Assembly (NCBI RefSeq): GCF_037975245.1
Contig: NC_092561.1
Coordinates: 18,109,001-18,173,000, forward strand
Reading direction: 5' to 3'
DNA: 64,000 nt
Origin: Apostichopus japonicus
Taxonomy: Eukaryota > Echinodermata > Holothuroidea > Aspidochirotida > Stichopodidae
The notes beneath the pieces were generated by a model. That model did no database searches and was not told the origin of the DNA. It saw only the letters and a list, made by a program, of their open reading frames with translations. Of this stretch, positions 10,704 to 23,302 are shown in pieces. The position numbers were made by a program, and so were the translations under genes. The first letter of the stretch is position 1, and every line of letters begins with the position of its first letter.

Positions 10704-13700
10704 TTACATCATTTTGTCGAAAGATTGACAAATGTCACTCTGAGCTCCTGAATTTCCGCTGAAATCGATTAAGGTTTTAATAACGAGGACAGCAAATACA
10801 GTGATGAAAACTAGACTTACGAGTCGGTCCATTACCAGGGCAACAGTTCTAGCTTGAATCTTTGCCTGGTGATAAAAAATAAATAACATATTTTAGTTGA
10901 CGAAAGCAGTAATCGAATGAAATTTGTAAAATGAAATAAAAGCGATGGATGGACCAAATTTGACCTGTTTGATGAGATATGAATTTTTGTGCAATTTTTG
11001 GTAATCTACCCTAATTATTTTCGTTGCAACAGAATTTCAAATAAAGAACAAAATAGTGACCAAATCTTGAATTACGAGCCAAAAGTCGATGATGTTATAA
11101 AGTAAATATTGTTCTGTATTTTAAAGCAAACATATATTTGAAGACACGCCATGGTATCCACCTCCCCCCCCCCCTTCACTCACTTGGCAAAATAGAGGAA
11201 GAAATAATAGTGTTCCCTATAAAACCGTAATCCTCCTGTAAAATTTAATAATGTTCATATTACATTTTCGTTTTAAGCAAAGAGTTTCAAGATTCATGTA
11301 CTTAAAAAAAATGTGTTTTTTTTTTTAAGTTTGGTGATAAGCTGTGAATCACTCTATGTTAAAGGTGATCAGGATAACATGGGTAGTGTCAACAGACGCT
11401 AGATTAGGATTGCAATCAGAGAAACTTAATCCAGACAGAGAATGGGTGTGAACTATGGATGTAACGGAGACTATGAAGAGACTAAAGACGGAGCTCTTTG
11501 TAATCTGATCTTCGAACCACACGCCGATTCCGAATGAAAAGAATAGTTTGTTTCAAAATCAAGGCATAGCAGGGAAATGTACTACTTTATGCAATATCTT
11601 TAGTCTTTTTTTATAGTTCAGTTAGAGATCCTATTCTTGTTTACGTCTGTATTCGAGCTAAATTTGGTTCATGTTGGCTTATGTCTTATTTAAGAATCCA
11701 AAAATCAGTTACCATGTAACAGTTTAATTATCAAGGATCGTAAAAGAGTTCTTACAAATATGTAGACACACAATTGAGACTTACACAACCTTAACTTTCA
11801 GTAGCGTCACTGATCTTAAATTCCTCACGTGATTTTGCGGCAGATTAAAAACAAATACTTACCTTTTCAGCTTTACTAATATGTTTCCCCTCGCTCTCTA
11901 ATGAAATTTGTTTGGCTGAATCCAACTTTGGACCAATTCCATTAATGCTTGATGACCGCAACTCCGTTTGTGCAGTTTCCTCCATAAGAGTGCGTATTCT
12001 CTCACTATAAGAGGGAACCACCGTCATACGAGGTAGATATTCTAGAAATAACTTTCTCGAAAAGGTATACTTCAAAACAAGGATACTTCTATCACCATAA
12101 GCGATATTGATATTCAGCAAAGAAGCTGGTACAGCAAGACACGCTAAAACGAAGGTGGAGATGAGATATGAACTCAGTATTGGCCGCTCGTTTGTGCTGG
12201 GTAGGATATCAGCAACGAGAAGTTGAAAGACGGTTAGGCCAAGAACCATCGATACACCCAATGAGATTCTCTCTCCACTATCAGGGGGAGCAATGAACGT
12301 CGCAAACGCCATGATACAGAGGAGAGTTGATGGTAACATCAGTGTTAGGATGTAATTTTCTGGATTACGTTCCAGAATGAGGCACACTGCCGCTATTTTT
12401 ATATTTACCAGGGGTAAATGGTTGGCAAAATCAGGTTTCATTATGGTATAATTGTGGCTGGTAAGGTTGGAGAATTTCCAATCTGCAATTCAAGTGATGC
12501 CAAGACTGGTGACGTCTTTGTGGTTAAGATAAGTTTTTCTGAGTGTTGATTTTGAGGGAAGAAGAAAAATGGGCAAACTTGTGTATCGAATGGAAAATAG
12601 TAGATGCTGCAAAAAAGGGAAGAAAAGTAGAAAAAAACAGACTTTTAAATTAGTTATTAAGAATCTTATGCACGCTTCACAAAGAAATACATCTCGTATG
12701 CTGCTTATAATATACGCTACCTAAGTAAACTTCAGTGGTACGAATGGGCGCTTCTTAACTATCCCGACACTTACATGAGGTACGATACGGACTGGTACAA
12801 AGTTAGAAAAAAGATAAAGACATTTTACATACAAACAAATGCCGCCAGTTATGTTCTGAAACGGCATAGGATGTTATTTCTGACCATTAGTGGTACAATG
12901 GTATAGATTCAGTGTGCACAGTGCTGCCAGGGGAATTTATAGTTGGGTCCAGGAAGCGAAAACCGTAAAAGTAATGCATTTCTAAGATTGTTAGCATATT
13001 ATTATTATTATTGCAGGTGAATATCCAGTTATCTCCTGTCTCCTGTTGTGATAGCTGATGACCAAATGAATGCATACTACGTTCCTCATGATGATTATGA
13101 AGAAAATTTGACGCATTAGCTATAACGAATTTAATTAGGCAGTTTTATAATATACTATATAACAAAAAAACTCGATCAAAAGGAAAGTGAGCCTTTTGCG
13201 TTAACTCAAGTGCAGAGGCATTGAACGTATTCTTGTAAAATATACAATTTCTTTACTTTAAAATTACAGAGGTAACTTACAGAATTGGACACTGCGTTGA
13301 TAGTACAAGAGGCGTTCCAAGGCTGACAGAACCATCCGATGTCAACAAAATAGATCCTCGTTCTGGAGATATGATGCTCAAGGAGTCGATATCCAAACTG
13401 TAGACATAAATAATTAGTTGAACATGATAACTTACTTTCACATTAAAACATTTTATAATTTCATAATTACGTTATAATGTAAATAGTTACTTTATATTTA
13501 TTGCTATTGTCATCTTATGGTAAATATCACCGGCTGATTACATTTAATAGTTTCATGTCTCCGGATCTTTGTTTGACAGCTTATTATTTATTTGTTTTTG
13601 TATGATGTGGTTTGAGTAACTATAGATTTTACTGATTACGTATACCTAACTTATGGGCCAATAGGCAGAATGCAATTTCAAATTACTCACGCATTGCTGA

Positions 13701-15577
13701 TGAATAGCTTTGGAGTCCATATTTCATCAATAAATATGACTACTACATCTTCACCACCAAACTCAGATGTATTCCAAGAGAGGCGCTCATCAGTCCATCT
13801 CTACAGAAAGACCAAGTACAACTTTGAACAGACGACATGAATGTTTCATATATATACATATGCGTTCATGTAACATTATACTTACACAGACGTTCTTTGT
13901 AATATAAGACTAAATTAAGATATTTTATGTATGGAAATGAATGTTTTCTTATCTCTACAAATAGAATTGTATACATATTTTGCAAAGGAAACAACATGGA
14001 TCGCAAACTGGTTGAACAAATATAAATCGAGTATAAAAGCAATGATACGGTAAAGTCGTCGACACCTAATTCGTCCCAATATCAATAAAATACAAATGTA
14101 CTACAACATTGTTATAATATTGCGATGGTTGAGGCGTTTAGAAAAATTGCAGGTAATGACAAATACTGCTGAACTGTTTGCACATAGGTGGATGCATATA
14201 TGATCATTTTTGGAAAACTGTAAATTAAAAGGGAATGGTTTGAAGGTTTGATTCGCTTACCATATTCAACCATGATGCAGTTGTTATAACTTGATCGCGT
14301 TCATTCTGATAAAAAGATAACGAAACAATGGCAAAATTTAAATGAATTTACTTAAGTTATTAATATACAAAGGTATTTTCATGCAGTAAATAAAGCATAA
14401 AATATTTATGTTTCATGCGTGAGACGCTTTTTCTACTTTTATCATCAAATAGTACACACTTTGCAATGGTACCAAAGTAGTTAATCTAATGGAAGTAAGA
14501 TACTTTCAAGGACGTCATCGATTTGTTTGTAGGTATTTATGGATATAAATTACTTTTGTATTGTATTTACACAAACAATGAAACAAATACACGATCTATA
14601 TGAACATGTGCTCGTCATTAGAATTTATTCAAGTTACAAAACTTCAACAATAATTCTAGTTTATCCTCTTACCAAGTCCAGCATGGCATAAAATTGCAAC
14701 ATAATTTCAACATGGACAGATTCATCGGAGTCAAGAACGGGCCTCTCCCTTGCTGAGAAGTTGGCCTGATTGAGTAGGTAATCTCGAATTCGAGCCTCAT
14801 TACTCAGTGGATACCTGGCCTCTGCTACATCTGAAGGTTACGAAATGTGACAAAGATGTGATGCGACTTTTGCAGACTTTGCATGAGGCTGGGTTTGAAC
14901 AAACAAATCAGAAGTAAAATGATTTAATAAAAGAACGTGCATATATTGGGCCATTTGTTCACACTTCAAAACGTATAGATTGACAATTTGACTATTTTCA
15001 TAACTGTGCGTTGGTCCTATATATCTTGTGTTCGTTGGATCTGATGTGATACTACAATTATATCATTGTAAAGTTAATGAGAAAAGGGTGGCATGTGCTT
15101 TATTCAGTCGCAGACTACACAAAGGCTTTGTAGAACATTCGATAGTCCACGGATAGCTCACTGATGTCCACATGAGCCACACTAGGGTTCTCACCGGACG
15201 GTTCAAGTAGAACAGAGAAGGTTCTACAGAGGACACATAAATCTCACGGTGGGAAAAACGAAAAATTTGAGCAATCAATGTTGAAACTGATCAATACGTT
15301 CAATGTGTTCCTTAATGTCACTGACCTGTGAGCAAGGTATTCATTATTAACTTCACTGTGACTTCCATTGAGAAAATTAAAATTACTATTACGAAAGTAT
15401 TAACATTTAATATAATATTATAACTGACTTGTGTTCTTGTAAGGAAATTGCAAATGCACAGTCTTTATTCTAAGAACGGTCACCAAATTCTAATAACAAT
15501 AAAAATGTAGTCTTACCTTTGTTGAAAGCTAAAATAGTCACCACCACAAGCAGTAAATAACGCAAGAAATACTTCAT
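10704..15577 (-). CDS. Cys-loop receptor subunit, gene C, with one-base frameshift
   Basis: Exons in transcript order: 15577-15517, 14830-14673, 14305-14261, 13800-13691, 13397-13281, 12606-11863, 10865-10704 (lengths 61,158,45,110,117,744,162). The start ATG (15577-15575) opens a hydrophobic signal peptide, MKYFLRYLLLVVVTILAF. Loop D RWTDERLSW and loop A EIWTP are in exon 4. The Cys-loop is split by the exon 5/6 border, and M1-M3 are in exon 6 with pore SGERISLGVSMVLGLTVFQLL. The final exon has M4. One base is missing near 12484-12485, between LEL and DWKFSNLTSHN; gene D has one more base at the aligned point. The rest is clean and would give about 465 residues. It may be an early pseudogene, an allele or a read error. 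Loop B is FPQNQ in place of GSW, and there is no loop C cysteine pair. Confidence 0.88.
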
Positions 15578-16830
15578 GGTTGTTGGGAAGAGAGTTTTAA
15601 ATTAAAAACTAACTGTGACTCTCAGAAAAGATATTATCTTTCCTTGCGTTCTCGCTGATGTAAAGTTAATGAAATTTTCAACCGGAACTTACGCTTTCCT
15701 TGTTCCAATAACCATCTTCCTATCTTGATATTATACAACCAATGGTCTGCAAACAAGACGTCTTAAATGTTGCGATTCCATCAATTTAACAACCTACTTA
15801 CATTATTCAACTTTGGTTGAATCTCATTAGTAAGCTTGGAATATGTTACTAGCTGCAAAATCAATCGATCTAGGAATCTAAGAAGTCGCCATCATCCACG
15901 TGTTATTTTGGTATACTGAATATTATGTGCTAGGTTTGTTGAGAACCAATTAAATATTCATTATAAATACACCATCGAGAAACGGACGTTTTAAATTAGA
16001 AGATTACTTCAAGAGATTCCGTTTTTAAAATTTATGTTGCCGTTATTATAATCATACTTCATTAGAACTATTATTAATAGTTTAACGCTTGACGTAACAC
16101 TCTAGTTTGTTTACATTTGTTGGGCTAATGGTACAGGCATGACTCATGGCCTGCTAGGCGCTGTCCTTTAAAATTGCTACTGGTCACCCATTAATTTTAG
16201 TAGACTTAAGATTTTCTGTCATTATTTCACTTTTCGATTTTCCGGTTCGCTGGCAGTGTCCATTCCTGAAAATCAGGTTAAATGACCCAAAAGCTAATTT
16301 ATTTTTCATTTTATCATGTACTCTACTTGAAGTAATAGCTGCAGAGTAAACCTGTTTTTTGGTATTTAAAGAAAAAGAGATCATTTAAACTTGCAAGACT
16401 AAATCGGTGCATTGCTTCTTCACTGTTAAATCAACATAATTAATTTCTTACAAAAAGAGAATATTGTCTTTAGACGAATTGTTCTTGACAACAGACAACA
16501 GTTCCTCTAGTTATGTAATGAAATGTAATGAAACGAGTAGCTAAGTGGCAACTTGCAACTCGTTAGGTTAAGTAATTGCATTCGTCGTTTCTGAAAAAAA
16601 TTATGACGTAATAAATCATCACGCATATCAAATGTTCATCACATTTGGAATGATACGAATTTTTGCCTAAAATACCGCTACAATCGATACATTAAAATTT
16701 ATTTAAATCAGTTTTAAGAAAATTAAACAACGAATGTTTTACATGTATGATCGGAAATCCCGGATTTTCGCGAAAATCAACTATCGTTTTCACGAAAGAG
16801 TACTGTAAATGCAATAATGCATGCTTTGCA
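15578..16830. other. Upstream region of gene C, no gene seen
   Basis: This should contain the promoter of gene C (-), but I see no clear TATA box or other named element. Short open frames here have no recognisable features. Confidence 0.5.
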
Positions 16831-17400
16831 TATCAGTCGGTCCATGGTCAGATCAACCGCTCTGGCTTCTATCTCTCTCCGGTGATGAAGATAAGGAGAA
16901 GTGGAATTTAATGTAAAGCGAACGAGGAGTACTAAAAATACATGCAAACCAAATAATTAAAAGCACTCAATATCAATAACGAATATTGGCCACAAATTTG
17001 TGCTTAGGATATTAGCAACGAGAAGTTGAAAACGGTAAGACCAAGACCCATCGATACACTCAATGAGATTCTCTCTCCACTACCAAGGGGAGCAATGACG
17101 ACAAACGTTAAAATACAGAAAAGAGTTGATGGTATCACAAGTGTTTGGATGAAGTATGCTGGATTACGGTCCAAAAAGATGCATACCATCGCTGATGTTA
17201 CATTTGCGAGCGGCAAATTTAACAGGTATTGGCAAAGTTTTGTTAAGGGTCGTATGGCCGGAGAGATCCCACTCAGCATTTCCAAGAGTGGAAGGAGATA
17301 TTGGAGCTTTTGTAGATAAAACAAATTTTGTAGAGTGTTGATTTTAAGGAAAGAAAAGTAATGGGCACACTTGGGTGTCGAGTGGAAAATAGTGAATTAT
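16831..17400 (-). pseudogene. Receptor subunit pseudogene between genes C and D
   Basis: Two pieces remain. At about 17400-16983 is an exon 6 relic with HYFPLDTQVC, then a stop in the PxNQ motif (CAA changed to TAA) and a frameshift before LANVTSAMVCIFLDRNPAYF. M1 and SGERISLSVSMGLGLTVF follow, then another shift inside M2-M3. At about 16880-16831 is the start of an M4 exon (REIEARAVDLTMDRL), cut off after about 50 bp. Its acceptor AG has become GG, and the exon 6 acceptor is lost as well. The residues are closest to genes C and D, so it is a third member of that subgroup. The 17425 dispersed repeat starts about 25 bp beyond its 5' side. Confidence 0.88.
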
Positions 17401-17424
17401 GTTAAAAAACAAGGCAATATTTAG

Positions 17425-17543
17425 CCTCTGAAGAAGATCCTGCTAGGATCGAAACGTCGGGCCCTCTTACGTTTACACATTCTCTAACAAAGGCTCTAAA
17501 GTGGATAAGCAGTTTGGAAAAAGTTTTGATTTATTTTTAACTT
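17425..17543 (+). repeat. Dispersed repeat copy 1 with hammerhead-like core
   Basis: CTGAAGA (17428-17434) is followed by hairpin GATCC-TGCTA-GGATC (17436-17450), then GAAA (17451-17454). An ACGT/ACGT pair (17454-17457 and 17469-17472) encloses an 11-nt loop. This matches the CUGANGA / stem II / GAAA / stem III order of type I hammerhead ribozymes, apart from one extra A before stem II. The sequence to about 17543 is shared with copy 2. Confidence 0.6.
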
Positions 17544-18567
17544 AATCTGGAGTAATAATACCTCTACGTCTCACTCAATATGGAATGACGATAGATATTT
17601 TCAAATAACTTGATATGTTGTAAAGATACCTTTACATCTCACTGAATATGCCTTAGACACCCTCGATTCTACAAACACTGGCATTGAAACCGTACTGAAA
17701 ACAGGAAGAATGTACTCTATCACAATCATAGAACAAACTTCAGTCCACTAAATATAGTAAAGTTTCTCCCAAGATTGGAGATATTTAGAATCAACTAAGG
17801 AGTAGATATTTAACAGATCAAAATTTTCAAATTTAAGCTATGAGTAGGCTTATCATATATTGAAATAAATCATATGGATTTCTACCAGCTATTGGGCTAT
17901 TCAACTAACAATTCAATCAGTGTCGTAGTGCAAGGTATTTTTGGTAGGGTTACCTTAAGTATCATATGTGATATTTTGACCAGGGAAATAACATTTAAGT
18001 ACAGGCAATAAACTAATAGCTAAGACCAGCCATAAATAAATATGGATATACAGATTTACCTCAAACTCTCCTCCTGATGTGTTGCTATGGAAGCATTCCC
18101 ATAGAAGTGTAGTTTTGCCGTAAAATAATCATTACGTTTGTTATAATTTAACTTCAATTAACCTCATTTACTGATTAGTAATACATGTCGTTAATTTAAT
18201 AGTCCCTTGAATTTTGCGCACTTGTTTGGATTTAATTGTCACTTCTATATCACTATTTAATTGTTCCTTTTGGTTCACAAGAAAAGGAATGTGCCATTAT
18301 TCAACAAATAATTGTATGACCTGTTCCTTGATGGTGCAGAACTTTAACTGTCTGTCTATTAGAAATATAGACTACATTTGAAATTATGAACATTCTCTGG
18401 TTCTTATTATATATAATCAATATTATATTTGGTTCGAATAAATAAAACGTTGGTGTTGTAACGACCTTCAAACTACATGATTAAATATACACGTTATTTA
18501 AAAGGACACCGGGGTCATCAGTTGCGGTGAAACCATCCATCTTCTTCAGAAGCTGCATGTCAGTCAG
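17544..18567. other. Intergenic, no gene seen
   Basis: AT-rich sequence between two copies of the dispersed repeat. No receptor exon relic was recognised in either direction. Confidence 0.5.
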
Positions 18568-18683
18568 CGTCTGAAGTTCCTGCTAGGATCGAAACATCAG
18601 GCCCACTTACTTTTACACATTCTCTTAAACGGGCTCTTTAGTTAATAAGCAGTTTGCCCCAGTTTTTGTTTTGTTTTTAACTT
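18568..18683 (+). repeat. Dispersed repeat copy 2 (core damaged)
   Basis: It is alignable with 17425-17543 from CTGAAG..TGCTAGGATCGAAAC through TTACACATTCTC and AATAAGCAGTTTG. Bases are missing between CTGAAG and TTCC, and GAAACATC replaces GAAACGTC, so the ribozyme-like fold is broken. Confidence 0.75.
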
Positions 18684-19791
18684 TAACATTTGGTACCAAA
18701 GACTTTACGCGATTACAGACAACTAAAGAAGTTGATGAACAAAGTGTATAACAGATTGAATATTTATATATACGAGACATTGACGTAGTTACACAACCTA
18801 TGTTTCTGTAATGATTGTGTAAAATCAATAAATCATAACCAAGTAACATAATTATTAGTCAAAACATTGCAACGCTTACTAATAATGTGGTATATAAAAT
18901 TATTTACTCATTTACTTAATATGTAAAACGGGAAACAGTGAGCAAGTAATGATATAGTAGGGAGAAATCAAAATTTATAACGTAAATTAAAGGAAAGAGG
19001 TTAAACTAAAAGCTCACAGAACACAACTATATTACTTTTAGTGAGACATATTATACTTGTGAAATTTTGATCATTTTTCTTGGTGTCATCTTTTCTGATC
19101 TGAAACTCACTCTTGATACTAATATAAAGAGTTTGTGTAAGTTATGACATAAGATTAATGATTCCATCTATATCTCTGCTACATAATTGATGACAAATTT
19201 TACTTTAAAAATATTGAAATATCACAACTCATTCACTCGGTAGCAAGAAACAATTTAGTTTATTAAGATTGTAACTTCAAGGCACAAAGACATTTTATAC
19301 AGAAAATGAAAACCTACCTGAACTATTTCAATTCGTCTTATATATTTAAGCTTGTTATACCGGTATGTTGGATAAATTGGCATTTTCTAAATATTTTATT
19401 GACGTATTTATTAATAATGTTTCTCCCGCATAAAGACAAACATTTTACTAATTGTTGATGTTATTGTACCGAGAATTACACAGCGGTAAAGCAACATAGA
19501 ATACAGTTTTTTACATGCCAATATTAATTCACGTTAGAATTATCCTTTTAAATATGGAGTTATACAGTAACTTCTTGCCACTTTTAATTTCATATACACA
19601 ACTAATAACATCACATTGAACACTATTATAACGCAAGGAATCGATTTTTGCCATCAATACAATCAAAGTATATTTACATTGATCTTAAAAATTCTTACTA
19701 GATGCCTCCGTTATTGCTACCATTATTTTTTTAGTTTTTATTGAGATATTGATGCTGAAAGTTAATACAAGTGTGGCAATAGTTGAACAAA
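18684..19791. other. 3' flank of gene D, no gene seen
   Basis: No coding exon was recognised. A candidate polyadenylation signal for gene D lies at 19737-19742. Confidence 0.5.
19737..19742 (-). terminator. Candidate polyadenylation signal of gene D
   Basis: AATAAA on the minus strand lies about 50 bp after the stop codon of gene D, a plausible position for 3' end formation. Confidence 0.45.
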
Positions 19792-22700
19792 TCACACCAC
19801 GCCCGATTCACAGATATCATTCGGGAGTCCTTGGTTTCCGGTGAAATCGATGATAGTTTTGATGACAAGAACCAAAAATGCAATGCTAAAAATTGTTCCA
19901 ATCAACCGATCCATTACCAGAGCAACGGTTCTGGCCTCAATTTTTGTCTGGTGATGATTAAAACGAGAATTTATTATCAGTAAAAATAGCGAATAAAATA
20001 AAAAATATGAAGAATTAGATTCATAGATAATTGTTTCTCGAAAAGCTGAGAACATATTCAAGTTTAAGTCACATCAGTGGAACAATATGACTAAAGGTTA
20101 TTTTTGCTTTCATAATATAGCTTTAACATAATACTTGAGCTATTTTTAAGACAAGTTGAGGATTCAATAGTAGATAGCTGATCAGATTGGACAAAGTAAA
20201 GTAGCTTTGTGATAGTGAGGAACAACAACGTCACTCATGAATGACAAAGGTTAATACCTGCGATTAAGGTAACCTGTCGTAGCCACATAAAAGTATGTGC
20301 CAACGAATAATCAGGCTGATACAAGGTTATGTGTAATGTGCAGCTATTAAATGAATTGATGAATCGTAAGACACTGCAATATAAAGGTAATGTTATACTT
20401 GTCTCATAGGCTAATTTGCGTCTTTTAATTAACATCACAAGCTTCCATAATTCAGCAATTTCCACGATAAATGTAAAGAGAATAGCTCATACCTTCTCCG
20501 ATCGGCTGACAAGTTTCTCTAGGCTAGCAAATGAAACGCCTTCATCATTTCCATTAGGGCTTGACACCGCTAAATTCGTTGGTGCAATTTCGTCATGGAT
20601 GGTGCGAATCCTGTCACTGTAAGTGGGAACCGATGTCAATCGAGGTAGATAGTCTAAGAATAATTTCCTCGACCAACGATACTTTAAGGCCAGAATCGCA
20701 CTATCCCCGTAAGCAATGTTGATATTAACCAATGAGAAAGGTACAGTAGCACAGGCTAATACGAAAGTGAAGGTAAGGTATGCACTCAATATTGGTGATT
20801 GCTCGTTTGTTGCCGGTAAGATATCAGCCACTAGAAGCTGAAATACGGTAAGGCCAAGAACCATCGATACACTCAAGGAGATTCTCTCTCCACTATCAGG
20901 TGGAGCAACAAAAGTCACAAATGCCATGATGCAAAGGAGGGTCGAAGGTACCATAAGCGTTCTGATGTAGTAAGCTGGGTTACGTTCCAAAATGAGACAA
21001 ATTACCGGTACACTCACATTGGCAAGAGGAAGGTTCGTTGCGAAGTCAGGTATTTGGAACGTATGGTTATGGCTCGTTATGTTGAGAAACGTCCAATCAG
21101 TGCTTTGAAGGGGTTCAAATGAAGGTAACAACTTGCTATTATAAATCATTTTTTCAGTGTGTTGATTTTGAGGGAAGAAGACGAATTGGCAAGCTTGGGT
21201 GTCGAACGGAAAGTAGTAAATGCTGTGAAATAAGAAGAACGAATATGTTATCAAATATAAGTAAAACAATTGGCAAATGTACTAAATACCACCATTTTGA
21301 TAAGTGGAATTACTATTATGATAGAGTGACTCAGCTGGAGTGATTTTCATAGCTGCATGTTGGAACGTTATTGATTTGCTAAAAGTCCAATTATTGCTAG
21401 TAATTAGAGTAATAACTAGAGGTATAGTAACAAATTTTTAACATAAGTTTATAGTTAAGCGTTTCTTTGTATTTGAAATGCGATAGTAGTAATTCAAGCT
21501 AATATTTTTTTCTTTGGCATTTAAATCTGCCAGTTTCTCTCTTTCACTCTAATGTGTATAATACGTTTCACGTATCAAACGGCTTTGTACAAATATTATA
21601 GAGCAACATAGGCCGGTACAGCCTCAATAAGACCAATGCGGAAATAAAAATAAACTCATAAGCATAACTTACTTAATCGGACACTGTGTTGCCACTACAA
21701 GAGGAGTCCCAAGGCTAACGGAACCATCCGAGGTTAACAAAATTGATCCTCTTTCTGGAGAAATGATGCTCAGGGAATCAATATCGAGTCTGCAAATACA
21801 AATTCAAATTGAATAAACCTTGCATATTCACATTTAACCTTTATAACTTTATCAGTATTGTGCAGTATGACTGCAGTATACTAATCAAATACTCATTGAA
21901 ATTTTGTCGTTCAATTCTTGGTTTTTGATAAATGAATAGTAGAAGTAATAACATAACTAATATGAAATTACGAGATAAAACTTTTTTAAACGGGGTAAAA
22001 AGCGGGTTTTAGTTTCGAGACAAAAGTTACTTTTTCAAGGAAATTGTTCTAAAAGTAAGTTTTTAGATAAACAGTCGAAGTTTGGAGGTGCAATGTTTGC
22101 ATAATGTATTTCCCATTTGGCACACGGTAGCTTCTACTAAAGTAAATTGTTTTCTGGAAGATTCGCAAAAGGCCTGTGATGTCCCCTCCCCCGATTTTGT
22201 ATAGCTTCTTACGACAATGAACTAATTTGCTTCCAAGGCGATGAAGGGGAGGGAGGGATAGAACGAGGGACATTTTAAACTTAGTTTTGTATTCTTTTTA
22301 TTAATAATAATAAGCAAATATTTATAGAGCGCTTTATGCAAAGGCCTCAAAGCGCTTAATTGCATTAAGCTTTCATGGAGTGTTTTGTATCGGAATGTTT
22401 GCTCTTCCAATCCTGCAAACAGATCGACTCCCCTCGACCATATGCCCCCTCCCCCTTTTATGGTAATATCCATTAGGCGAGTGCCAATGCCTGTATATGG
22501 GAAGCACGTCTGTACTATGAATTCAGTCTCACATTTTGACTTTAACATTTCACAGGGAAAGATAACCCTTCATTTGAACGGTCTACAATACTCACACATT
22601 AGTGATGAAAACATTTGGTATCCATATTTCGTCCATAAAAATAATCACTATATCTTCACCGCCAAACTCAGATGCATTCCAGGAAAGTCGTTCGTCTGTC

Positions 22701-23247
22701 CATCTCTAAGCAGTAAAAAAAAATACTGTTAAACAAACGACGAGAATAGTTACTTACTACGGGCACAGCCAAATATTGAACTATATCTCATTGAGAATAC
22801 GTACCATTGGGTTTAATATAGACATGTTGGCCAAAACATGGCCACAGTGCCTTGTAGAACATAATTGTAATGTAACCGAAATAAAATATACGGAGTTGGA
22901 ATTTAAGAGATATCTCAAATACTGAAAGTAGAGAAGTGAAAAATAGCACAGCTTGTTACATGTTGCTGATATTTCCACCAGACACCAAAATATATCAAAC
23001 GATTCTCAATTACCATCGTCAACCATGATGCAGTCGTTATAACTTGATCTCGTTCATTCTGTAAAATGAAGATAAAACAAATCCTTGAAACAATAAAACA
23101 ATCAAATATTTGAAACAATGGTAAAATTTTACACCGAAAATTTCCCTATGTAAAGAAAAAATATAACAAAACAATGTTAAAAAGTGTTGAGAGCGTGTAC
23201 ATGTCATTCGGCAACATGATAATCTTTTCATAATAGTAAGGATTTAA

Positions 23248-23302
<55 letters not shown>

